A DNA stretch of 64,000 nucleotides, from NCBI GenBank assembly GCA_025174535.1, contig JALBUN010000049.1:1116001-1180000 (forward strand), written 5' to 3'. Each line of letters starts with the position of its first letter. Positions within the stretch are counted from its first letter, which is position 1. Below the pieces are notes generated by a model. That model worked only from the letters and a program-made list of their open reading frames with translations. It was not told the origin of the DNA and searched no databases. Made by a program: the position numbers and the translations under genes. Positions 44,080 through 55,684 of this stretch are shown here, piece after piece. The stretch comes from Cantharellus purpuraceus (Eukaryota > Basidiomycota > Agaricomycetes > Cantharellales > Hydnaceae).

Positions 44080-47000
44080 TCATTTGATGAGCTTCCACTT
44101 TGAGTCGAGTCTCGTGTTCAAGTGTATCTCAGATCCAGGTTCCAGTCCCATCCACGCGCTTTGATGCGTCGGCACGAGGCTGGAGACCTGTGAAATATAT
44201 ATTAAGACGCATATAAAGGGCATATACAATCACTCGTTGCCAACACACCAGATACCGCTGCCCGACATGAAACGCTCCTGGCGATCCTCCCTCCGCGACA
44301 TTCAAAGACATGACATCCCACACCATGAGTTGCGCCGTCCTCCACGACGGCTTGCGGACACTCTGGGCATCCCTGACGTGCAAAATGCGGAAGTTGCGCA
44401 CCTGCCGCGGTGGGAAAGACGACTAGAGAACCGCGTGAGGTCAACACAACAGAAAGATCAAGTCAGAGGGGGGGGAGGGACCTACAGCCAGTTCTCGATC
44501 AATCTCATCTCCACTCTTTTCTCTATCAGCCTCGCACTTCTTCCTTAACAGCAGCGAAAGCCATCCCGCGTCTGCCTTGTCGACTTGCCTAATGACAGAC
44601 GCTGGGTCCTCGCTGTCTGCTAGCACATCAACCAAATCTTCGACTCTGTCTGGCGGTGAATCTAGCCATTAAACGAATAAGTATCTTCAACATATGCAGG
44701 TGCTCGGATAGACGGACCATCTTCAGTAGGGTGAAACTGACTTCCCGCAATCCGCTCGAGTCGATCGGCGTACGATTCTAGTTCCTGCCATTTCTTCTCC
44801 AACTTATCCCGAAGTTTGGCGGCTTCATGTGATCGTCGAACCTAAGCACGCGCATGAGCACTGCAAGTGCCGCAAGAAAAAATACCAACATTCCAGCGGT
44901 CCTCTTCCAACGCCTCATCCTCTTTGGTTCGTGGACCCTCGCGAATCGTTGCACCCTGGTCCGTTGTGACGAACTCGATGTAGCCGACAGGGTGTACCTA
45001 GATAGGACAGAACATGAGCCATCTTCCCAAAGCAATAGACACACCTATCTCACCTGAGTGATCATTAGGTCGGCAAGGGGGACGAACCCTCCATCTGCAG
45101 TCAAACTACGTAGTGTCGCAATAAACGGGGCACTCTGAAATCCGAGCTTGGCGTGCCACGGGGCAAGATGGGTCGAATTTCCAGAGAGTACGAGGTGTGT
45201 ACTCCCATACGCATCCAGCACCTCCATCGGCACCTTCCTCGAGGAGTCCAGCTGGTGACCATCTCAAACTTGGTAAATAGTAACATGGTTATACAGACCA
45301 GCAACACGTACCCGAGCTCCGCTACAAGCAATTTTTCTCCCAATCCTCAAACGTCCTTTTCTAGCTGCACGTGCAAGCACATCGTCCACAGTGGCCCGAA
45401 GCCGATACCAACCATCCGTAACCTCAAGTTCCGGATGAGCGGGAGTCTTACGACCTTTAGCGTCTACACATTCATCTGTCCAAAAAATATTCGATATGCA
45501 TAGCACAAGAGGGCCCGATGACGGAGCGTCTTGTGCTACAATAAGTCTCAAAGCTGGACGTGAGCCGTCTGCCAGCTCGCGCTGATACCTACAAAGCAAT
45601 ATGACTGGTTGAAAATGGTGTTGATAAGGCAAGGTGTTGACAAGTACGCACCGATAACGCAACTGGCGCATGACCTCATCCCAACACCATTTTTTATCAA
45701 CTTTTGAAGGCTCAAGGTATGTCATGCCAAATATCTTCCACAATATGAACGACCAATGGTTGTCAACCCATGCCTTCGTGGCGAGATGACAGCCCGTGGC
45801 GAGCAGTGTTTCGAGCGCTGAATCTGAACCGAGAGACTTCTGTGTCGAGAAGGGATCGCTGCCGGTTAAATTAAATCGATACTTGAGGAAGTGCAAGATA
45901 GTGGGAAGACTGAGAATATTAGCATCACTGCAAATGAAGTGAGGGGGGTAAACTTTGGAAGTGAATCAATAGGTCCTTACAGCCCCGTTTCATTAAGCTT
46001 ATTAGAATCATAGATGCGGGGTACAAGTTTGGAATTGGCTAAAGTGTTGCGGTTCGAATGCACCGCTGATGATACGATGTAGTCAGTCTCGAGAATACGC
46101 AAGCCCATGTCTTTCAGACCACTCACAGGGTGCGACACCTCTATTAGAAGGTTTGATGTACGCCTGTGCCTTTTCTACGGAACTGGGTACGACTTCATGT
46201 CCATTCCCCACCACTTCGGAGCGCAACTGTATGTTTGTATTTGGTTGAGACGAGTGCATGACATTCCTATCATCCGGCCTCTTCCCCTGCTTGAATGGAG
46301 TAACAAACTTCGGTCTCGCTCGGGAGCTGGTGAACGCACGCGCTCGGGGGCTAAGCCCCAATGGCCTCGCTTTCTGGGGTGTGACTAACTGATGCTGTGA
46401 TGACCCAATAGGCCTAGGAAGGGGGAATGGCATAGGTGTCTGGGCTTCAGAACGTGCGTGAAGTGAATCTTGCTTGATTGGTGTCGCTAAAGGCAATCGA
46501 ACTGATGAGGCGAGAGGCGTTCCTGAAAATGCAAGGCCTGCGGCTGCACTGCTGCGAGAAACGACAGAGGCGAAAGGTGCCCCAAAATGATGAGAAGAGG
46601 GGGGTATGTCATTATAAGATCGGGAAGGCGTTAATGGCGGTGCTTTGAACGGGCCAACAGGTACAGAAGTAGAGCGAGGGTCAAGCGCAGTCAGTGACGC
46701 AGAACTTGCTCGTGTTATTTCTGATGTTAAAGAGACAGAGTTTTCGACGCCTTTGAGTGGCTTTCTGTTGATAACCGGCTGCTTGTTGTCGATCTGTTTG
46801 CCAGATTCGATATCCTGGCCACCCTCCACAGCAGATAATTCTGTCTCGATCTCGGTCTCGATCTCAGCTTGCCATATCTGATGCTTTTTCTTGGCCCGGT
46901 CGAGAGCGTCAGCGGAAGGGAAGGCCCAGGAAGATTTTGAACGCTGTAGCATATTATCCATGGAGACGGCACCGATGCCCTGCAGCTCGAGGTCCATGGC

Positions 47001-47621
47001 ACTTTCAGATGTCTTGAATCGAGGATCATGAAGTGAAGAGACAGACGTATGGGTATGCGCTGATGCTGTTGTTGTATTATATGGCGCGAACAACGCGTCA
47101 TGATCATGCTCTGAGGGCTCCTTGAGCGATTGTGAACTATAGTTGAGCTTGTCAGCAGAAACCAGCATGGAGACTGGAAGAAACGCCGCGGAGCTGGGAT
47201 TAGGCACAGTATCGCCTTTAGGCGCCTCCGCGACGAGAGGAAGGGGTGCGGAGGACGTGAATGTTGGAGCCCGGGATATCGATGGTCGAGGATGCGAGGT
47301 AGGAGACTTGGGTGGTATATTCTCACTCCTGTCCTGAGAACCTACAAACGCAATACCCGAGTCATCATGGTGGTCGAATTGGACGGCTTTCAATGCGTCT
47401 TCGATAGCCCGTCTACGCTTTGCCCCTCGATCAGGTGCACGTGTCGGAGACTTTGGAGGCGTGCCCACGTCGCCGCACGAAAAACTGGTTTCGATCTCAT
47501 CCAAGATTCGAAAGTCAAACCCATCGAGCTCGTCAAAGTGGTCGTCATAGGTGGGCGATGAGAGTCGCAATTTCTTGCGTGACGGTGAGGAAGAAGCTAT
47601 ATAATTCTCAGAATATTCCTG
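44080..47621 (-). CDS. BRH2: BRCA2 homologue (Brh2-like), Rad51 mediator
   Basis: Homologous recombination mediator. The 5' exon is unresolved: the frame is open from a possible acceptor at ~47621 (EYSENYIASSSPSRKKLRLS), with no upstream ATG in phase. The N-terminal ~490 residues are disordered, with a BRC-like but compressed piece WAFPSADALDRAKKKHQIW (near 46.87-46.93 kb) and the conserved RARPKFVTPFKQGKRP. Then, over small exons, LVPRIYDSNKLNETGL enters the DNA-binding domain: HFLKYRFNLTGSDPF, ALETLLATGCHLATKAWVDN and HWSFILWKIFGMTYLEPS (helical domain); LRYRCVLVN... and KVPMEVLDAYGSTHLVLSGN (OB1); GYIEFVTTDQGATIREGPRT and a helical KLRDKLEKKWQELESYADRL piece; VRNFRILHVRDAQ; and the C-terminus HVGQRYLVSSLVPTHQSAWM to LDSKWKLIK, TGA at 44080-44082. 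In Ustilago, Brh2 works with Dss1; no Dss1 gene is seen here. Confidence 0.88.
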
Positions 47622-48284
47622 CTGAAAATGAGCACGGGTACTTGCCTGAGCGACTCATGGAGTCTACTACTTAGCCTGAGTGGGCGCGGTCCGTCACGTC
47701 TGTCACAAACTTCGTGTGATTACTAAGCTAAAATGTGTGCGTACATGGAACTTCAAAGCCTGCTGTACGCACGCAGATCGGGGCAACGCATATAAAGGCT
47801 TGCATCGCATCGCATTTGATTTGCCTCACAATTTTTTAGCCCGCATATCGTCTGGGAACTCTTTACGCCCAACGTTAAGTTGTCGACTTACCCCTTGTTG
47901 GGGTGAAAGGTTGGTTGAAGCAGACATTTACTCATTAATGGATAGAGAATCTATGGTATAATGATTCGAAGACGAGGAAGAACTAAAGGAGGGGGGGGTG
48001 CCATGTGCCTGAAGAATTGGAATAGGTCCTACGACATAATTCAGCGAAACACCTCTCTCAATCCTTTGAACTCGGACCTCCAGGGCTATTTTCATCGACA
48101 ACTACCTAAGGCTTCCGATCATAAATCATACTCACGCAGCTTGTGAATTGGACCATATCATCTCACACAGAACCCCCGGCCCCCGATGATCAGCCTAAAA
48201 GTGGTATACATAGACTAATAATGACACAGCAATAGAGTCCACGACGACATGCGAAAGGTGGTGTTACATACACAGTGAGAGGCC
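47622..48284. other. intergenic, 0.66 kb
   Basis: Between the BRCA2-like 5' region and the stop of the Bbc1-like gene, both minus strand. It probably contains the unresolved first exon and promoter of the BRCA2 homologue. MSRSG on the minus strand near 47.66 kb is a possible start, but the 24-nt gap to the next exon is too short for an intron. No other gene is recognised. Confidence 0.4.
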
Positions 48285-49851
48285 CTATGCACTCGCAGCA
48301 GGTTCAAGTCCCTCTGGCCAACTTGCGCTGAATGTGAATTTGAGGTACAACTCCATCCCAATCGGCCGATAGATCCAGAGTTCCCCAGCCTCCATCCCTC
48401 CCAGTTGATAGACTTTCCTGGAAGGGGGTGACTGTACACTCTGCTCTACCACTTCTATTTGACCCAGGTCTGCGGGGCGCATGGGTTGGGTATCTCTAGG
48501 CGTTTTTAATGGCTGCTGGTCGCGGACAATGATGGCAGTATGATCCGGGAATCCAAGGGAGAATGTGGAACGCCCTTCAGAGATAGTGGCGGTTTTCCAT
48601 TGAACGATATCACCCCTCCGAATGCGATCATCCCCGCCTCTCCACCGTCCTGCCTGCTGAGTATCTGCATTCTTGCCCCATGCTTTCCCCTCAAAAATGA
48701 GGTGCCCGTGAGTCTTTCCAATACACGGCAAAGGCTTAGGAACGTAGTCCCATTGTTCGAAAGCCTTGAGTGCTTCGTTTGCAAGATCCCAGCACTCGCC
48801 ACGCGCACACCACTGACCGGTGCCCTCGTATCCCTCAGCGAACCCTGCAACGGTTTCTCCGTACGTCTCATGGGCAGCTACCAGTCCATCCTGCGACATA
48901 GAGTCAGGTCTGGGCATGAAACCTGCGCTACGGCGCGCCTTGGAGGTATCATTCGCCGCACGCTCTGACCATTCGACTGTATACCAGCAGGCACTCAGGT
49001 CGCCAAAGAGTACTCCTCCAGTGAGGGTTCGGATATCGCCACGCCATTGCATAGAGTGTGTGCGTGCACAGTCAGTGATGTGTTCCAGAGGAGGGGGTAT
49101 TGGATTTTGCAAAGAGAACCAAGGGGCTTCCCAATATGTTGATGGTGAAAAGAAAGTACAAAGATCTTGAGCAGCTGAGCCATGCACCGAGGGTGAAGGG
49201 TGCGACATGTTCAAATCGTTGGTATGTCCTTTTGCTACCATCATAATGTTTTGAGTTCGGTGACCACAAAAAATACCCGAATATCAATCAGCATACCATG
49301 TGTTGTTGCTGAACTGGCTTTATTCGTTATAGCTCGATTCTAATCATTGTACTTTTTATAAACCAAAAAGAAACATGGCAGTAGTTGGAGGGAGGCACCT
49401 TATTGACATCCCTGGGAGAAGACCCCTTGGCGCCAAAGTATCCATCAAGCAAAGAAAAGAAGACGCTCTTATCATCTGCACTGAGTGAAGACCACTTTAC
49501 ACCTCCAGGCTCACTCCGTTTGGGGACCGGTGGTCCTACCGTCTGCGCATTAGGGCGCGTACTGCGACGGATTGGTGGAGGCGGTCCAAGTCGTATGGAA
49601 ACTTCATTCGGCTTTTCAATCGCCTGAGGGGGAGGAGGGGCCTTGGTGCTCGGATTCCGAGAGTCATAGCTGGAGTCTGCGGAAGTACGACTGGCATATT
49701 TAGCTCTGACGCTTTGAAACTTATCAGCACTCGAACTCTTGACACTAGCGGCCGCATCCTTGAATTGAGTGACTACAAGTCATTTGTGAGGAATATGTAT
49801 TTCATGGCGAACGAGCAATACACCACATATTGACTTACCAGAGAACGGCAT
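48285..49851 (-). CDS. Bbc1/Aim3-type protein with C-terminal cysteine-proteinase-fold domain
   Basis: The ATG ends at 49851 (MPFSV). A ~65-bp intron leads to TQFKDAAASVKSSSADKFQS, a Pro-rich linker (APPPPQAIEKPNEVS; GPPPPIRRSTRP) and VKWSSLSADDKSVFFSLLDG, a helix common to fungal Bbc1-type proteins. Further introns near 49.25-49.40 kb join to SHPSPSVHGSAAQDLCTFF. The large last exon (from ~49.2 kb) is the papain/NlpC-like fold: CARGECWDLANEALKAFEQW (candidate nucleophile Cys), KTHGHLIFEGKAWG, IRRGDIVQWKTA, LGFPDHTAIIVRDQ (His), IEVVEQSVQSPPSRKVYQLG and GELWIYRPIG. Yeast Bbc1 inhibits Las17/WASP at actin patches. The N-terminal SH3 domain of Bbc1 is absent, so this is a short form. Enzymatic activity is not established for the family as far as I know. 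Confidence 0.75.
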
Positions 49852-50085
49852 TAATTGAAGTCAGAGGCGTGACAGCAGCCCGCTCAGGGCGCTAATCGGC
49901 ATAAGCGTCAAGCATTCTATGCATAGTCTCACGACTACAGTATGGTGTGGGACTGTCCATTCAGCAGCAAGATGAGATGAAGGACAAATATGTACATCAT
50001 CTATATAAGTGGGATAATCGATTCTAATACACGCAGAATATATATGTAACAGTTACTAGAACACGCACTTTTATACGCAGAACCG
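49852..50085. other. short intergenic spacer
   Basis: A 234-bp spacer between the start of the Bbc1-like gene and the stop of the arrestin gene, both minus strand. Nothing further is seen. Confidence 0.5.
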
Positions 50086-51723
50086 TCAGGCATAATTCAT
50101 CCCAGCACCATACTTTCGATGGCCATTTATCCCATTTTTAGGACCACTCGCCACATGATGACCATCACCTCTGCCTTCAAGATAACCATTTGATTCTGGA
50201 TTGGAACCTGTGTGGTTGTCGATCGGCGGGGCGGCCGGCGGGGAATAATTGCCTATTTCATAACTGTCTGTGGTGAGCTGAATGGGAACGACCCGTTTCA
50301 CTTCCAAGAGATCTCCCAAACGCGGGTTTGGTGGTACAACCGAAAGGACGATAAAATCCTTAGTTCTTTCGTTAGCATGTCCTTCTAAGATGACCGCAAA
50401 AAGCTGACCTTGACTATCATATCCCCAACTCCAAATCCTCCAACGGTGACCTGACTGTCGACCTTCAGTCCCCCAGACCACTCATGGGACGCCCATCCTT
50501 CCCTTTCAGACAACCCCCCTACGCTTTCTCCGCTGCGCAAACTAGCAGCTTTCGCCCCCTTCGGACTCGAAGAGACATTCTTGAGCCACATTCCGTCATC
50601 TAGATCTTGCGGGACATATGTTAACGAGCCCTCGGCTATGACATAAGATCGCCAAAGATCAATGGTGTTCACTTTAATTGAAACTTGACGGAGAAGATAG
50701 ACACGGATGGACGCCTTTTCTTTACTGGTAGGCGCAAAGGGTGCGAGAAGGGCTGAGGAACGCGAAGTCACGGCGACATGAAATGGGATTGGTTGATTCA
50801 TGGCGTACGTTCCCGGTGGATGAAGACGAAGCTAAAAGTTTATATCAGGAAGCGATCAAGACTGATAGTCGGTGGGAACCGACCTTCCAGACAATAGGAT
50901 CTACTTCTCGACGTTTACCACCCACTCTGTGTTGCATTACAGCTTCAAAAATAGAGGTCGGGGAGTTGGAAGGGGGACTGCCTGGACGTGAACGAGGCAA
51001 ATAAATAAACGATGTCGACGGCCTACTCTTTGCTGAGTAATTGCCTTTCTATTTCATTTGCAGAAGAATCACCCACGTTGCTATTAATCTATCCTTCAAA
51101 GATAGACGAGAGCTTTCCACCTCCACAGAAATCTCATACTTGATCTTTGCCATCAACCCAGGAGTTCCACCTTGAAGATCGTAAAATGTGTACTCAAAGC
51201 TTGGAGGTAAAGGACCACTCTGGCCATTCCAAGTATACGTTGTTGGCAAGGGAACCTCGAAAGGAAGTTTGGCTGGACATAGTGAACTGGAGTCACTCCT
51301 TGTCCACAAGGACTTCACGATACTCAAAACTGTGACGTCTGACCGTCCAATTTCAGCGATAGTCTTGCACTTGACATGACCTTCGAACTGAGACGAAGCG
51401 AAACATCGTGAGAAGAGGTATGCCCGTCACTGGATAAAGCTGAGAACCTTAAGCTGTACGTTCGCTACGTCCTCGATAGAATCAAGTGAAACTAAGCCCT
51501 TTATAGTGGTTCCACGTCCATAGACAGGTAACTGGGCATGCAAAGACTGGGCCGTCAATGCAAGTGTTGCACGGCCGACTTTCTTTGTCCAGTTACTCAA
51601 ACGTGATCCGTCGGCTATTCTGCGTGCGGGACTGGTAAGCCCTAGTGTCTGCTCGCCACCACGGGGGTGTGCGGTGTAGGAAGGAATCTCTGCTTGTGTA
51701 TACGAGGGCGGTAGGGCCGACAT
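50086..51723 (-). CDS. arrestin-domain (alpha-arrestin-like) protein
   Basis: The ATG ends at 51723 (MSALPPSYTQAEIPSYTAHP), giving PPSY-type Pro-rich motifs that could bind WW domains of Rsp5-class ubiquitin ligases. The arrestin N-domain follows: SLHAQLPVYGRGTTIKGLVS and IEDVANVQLKV; then FEGHVKCKTIAEIG, LCPAKLPFEVPLPTTYTWNG and LPPSFEYTFYDLQGG; then MAKIKYEISVEVESSRLSLK. The C-domain includes IPFHVAVTSRSSALLAPFAP, KASIRVYLLRQVSIKV and GMWLKNVSSS, then VPPNPRLGDLLEVKRVVPIQ. It ends in a His/Asn/Gly tail (MNYA). Introns of 50-70 bp interrupt the domain at several points. Such adaptors direct ubiquitylation and endocytosis of plasma-membrane transporters in yeast; the cargo here is unknown. 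Confidence 0.82.
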
Positions 51724-53009
51724 GAGATTATGAGCTCTGGTTCCCACAAAGAGAGAAACACTTGGTATAAATAAGTTGCTGTGTGCAGGATTACGGTTTG
51801 TCCATGCAGGACACAGTGGAGCCACATGGGTTCGGCAGTAGCGCCGAGTACCCGCGGTGCTGCGCATCGTCTCAGCCGCGCGTCCGTCATCAAGAGTTGA
51901 TCAGTTGCACTTCTTGTGCTTCCTTGCTGCCTTCCAGAGAGTTTACTGCCTGGTTAATTAATATTATCAGCCTTGTGACCATTACAATTGCTTGCGAAGA
52001 ACCCAGCTTGGGTACCGGCCATCAACAACGCATGGAACCTTTGGCGCCCTCACATCGATGGTGTTGCCGAATGGAACCATGGTCGATTACTTACAGACAC
52101 TTGTTCGGTCAGGGAACCAGGAGGACTGAGGCTTCACTATTGGCCTATCAAGCCGCTTACCACTTGTCACTTAGAAACGGCATGAGATTACTCCCAGTGA
52201 GGATCGGCGAACGGATTTCACGCCCAGGATTTGGAGCCGATCTGCTAGAGACGTTCTTGGTCAACCCGGCCAGATACATTGAGCTGCGGAGTACGGGAAT
52301 AGGTCAAACTCGGCACGCCACACGGAGAATTTAAGAAGAATACATACATGGGCACACGTTCAGACTATTGTTAGTTCAAGAATAGGTTGTCATACCTTTC
52401 GCACGTCCGGGACAGTCTGAGGCTCGATGCTATAGGGGTTGCCTGATTGGTTGCGTAAATAAATAAATGCGAGTTAGTCTCTCATGATGCTCTCCTTGAA
52501 TGATTGGCAGGTTCTCCGAGAGACAAGATTAAGTTGATTATACGTACCAGACCTGCACATGCAAAGAAGTTCCAAGTCAAGAGCAAAGCCAAGGTTTGAA
52601 CTCATATTCTGCGCAGGTTCATGACGTGTCACGATATACAATGGAATCGGACTCATCTGCATCAGTTCTTGTCAGCTGAGCACACTGTGGGTACAAACTT
52701 AATTAATGAATATGATTTAAAACGCCACCTCTTATGAATTAGCTTGTGGGACATCAAATTATTCTTGGCTCCACAGGTGAGCGTTCCCAGAGACTATCTC
52801 CGTGTGGGCTGTACAACCTGCTCTCGGCTACACCTTCTTGCATAGCTGTTCTGCGGCCTCGGTACCGTACAGACATGTTCATCAGTCTATATCTGAGCTA
52901 CAGAAGATCTGCTCTCTAAGTCCCAAGCAATCTTACATTCTGTTGATGTGCGTCACATCTCTATTCTGGGCGAACTGAGGCAAGGAAAACTCAAGGCTCT
53001 ACGCCACCT
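51724..53009. other. intergenic, 1.3 kb, no gene supported
   Basis: Between the arrestin start and the TPI1 stop. A 183-codon plus-strand open stretch (51783-52334) and a minus one (52474-52662) were examined. Neither gives a recognisable domain, and the plus one lies in the arrestin promoter region. I leave them unannotated. Confidence 0.4.
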
Positions 53010-54138
<1,129 letters not shown>

Positions 54139-54258
54139 GGTAATTAATACTCGAGGAGAATTCAGCTCGAAATGCAAGGACAAAGTCGGACTTCAAATTT
54201 ACACTGCGGCAGCTCAGATATCGTCATTAAACATCTCACTCGTTGAACTATCATCGAA
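54139..54258. promoter_or_regulatory. compact divergent promoter TPI1 / SYLF gene
   Basis: Only 120 bp separate the two start codons, so both leaders and at least part of both promoters share this stretch. No TATA box is obvious; minus-strand AT-rich ttaattacc next to the TPI1 ATG is the only landmark. Confidence 0.45.
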
Positions 54259-55373
54259 ATGTCTATGTTCGACAAGTTCAAGCGAGGGGCAGAGAAAGCG
54301 GGGATGCAGGCCACTGCATTCCTCAAGGAAGGTGGCTCTAGAGCGGCGTCTGAGTCTCGTGGCTTCGTCCAAGGATTCAGCTTGCCTGGTGAATCAGAGA
54401 AGGCAGCGAAAATTCTAGAAAGCTTTCTCGGTGTGTTCGTTTCTCAACTATGGAAGCATCTCGTTATAATTTACTTCAATGTTTTACCAGCCGATCCAAA
54501 TCACCCAGAATCGGCTCTCAACTCGATCCCGAAAGTAGTCCTACAGCGCGCACGAGGTAACAAACTTTGCTATTTTAGTTGACTATCACTCACAGATCCA
54601 TCAGGTCTAGCTGTGTTCCAAGTGCTTAAGGCCGGGTTTGTCTTCTCTGGCAAAGCTGGGTCTGGTCTGGTCATTGCTCGCTTACCTGATGGTTCATGGT
54701 CTGCACCATCGTGCATCGCTACCGGTGGCCTTGGTTGGGGACTTCAGATTGGTGCAGACATTACAGATTTTGTTGTTATTTTGAACTCCGAGGACGCCGT
54801 CAAGGCGTTCTCGATGGGTGGAAATGTCACGGTTGGAGGAAATATTAGCGCCGCTGCCGGTCCACTGGGTACAGGAGGAAGTGTACAAGCGAGTCTAGCT
54901 CACCCAGCACCAATGTTTTCATACTCAAAATCAAAAGGTAAATCTGTTTATATTCTCAAGTAGTCGGCATTCAGTAACTTTCGAAGGTCTATTCGCGGGT
55001 TTGTCGCTGGAAGGGACTGTGCTTATTGAACGGAAGGACGCCAACCGTGACTTCTACGGCTCACCTATTCCCGCTCGAGATATCCTCGGTGGTCGTGTCC
55101 CACCACCTGAGATTGCCAGCAAACTATACGAAATTATTGAGGTAAGATTTCTTTTATCCGCACTACTTAAACATATTTACTCATGATCGTTCATTTTAGG
55201 CTGCTGAAGGACTTGATGATTCTGGTTTCCCAGACTCAGCATACGTACCAACAGCGACCGGTGAACATGTTTCCGTTGAGACGGCAATGAACACTGGCGT
55301 CGGAACTGCTTCTCCTGCGAAGGGTTACGACACCCAGGGCCAGACGGTCTTCGACGCTGATGGACGCCATTAA
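54259..55373 (+). CDS. YSC84: SYLF-domain lipid-binding protein (Ysc84/SH3YL1-like)
   Basis: Phosphoinositide- and actin-binding protein of endocytic sites. The ATG at 54259 gives MSMFDKFKRGAEKAGMQATA. Exons with 50-70-bp introns then give PGESEKAAKILESFLADPNH, SALNSIPKVVLQRARGLAVF and VLKAGFVFSGKAGSGLVIAR. GSWSAPSCIATGGLGWGLQI and GADITDFVVILNSEDAVKAF follow, then GGNVTVGGNISAAAGPLGTG and SYSKSKGLFAGLSLEGTVLI, the core SYLF (DUF500) motifs. PPPEIASKLYEIIEAAEG and a short polar tail end at TAA 55371-55373. There is no SH3 domain at the C-terminus, unlike yeast Ysc84, so this is a SYLF-only form. The YSC84 symbol marks similarity only. Confidence 0.92.
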
Positions 55374-55684
55374 TGAAGTTATGAACTGTCATAATATTCA
55401 CTGGATTGTACGATGCAGAGAAGTTGCCTCTGATTGAGTGATGTATATTGAGTTTAGGTTTCATGCTATTTATCAACGATATTGTGAACACGAATACGCA
55501 TTTCCCGCATAGACCAAAGCTTTCCGTGCACACTCTTTGCTGCTTCAGTTTCATTTGTCAGTTGTGGTGCAATGTATAACTGGCGATTAGATGGAGCAGT
55601 TTCATTTCACTTTCATTCAACTTTCGGTACGTATACATGGATAATGCAAGAAGTTGGCATATTACCTTTGGGAGACATCGCACA
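55374..55684. other. convergent intergenic spacer
   Basis: A 311-bp gap between the SYLF stop and the EGT1 stop, presumably both 3' UTRs. No further feature is seen. Confidence 0.5.

Noticed and set aside
51783..52334. 183-codon plus-strand frame upstream of the arrestin gene
   Set aside because: No recognisable domain, composition like translated non-coding DNA, and it overlaps the arrestin leader and first exon antisense.
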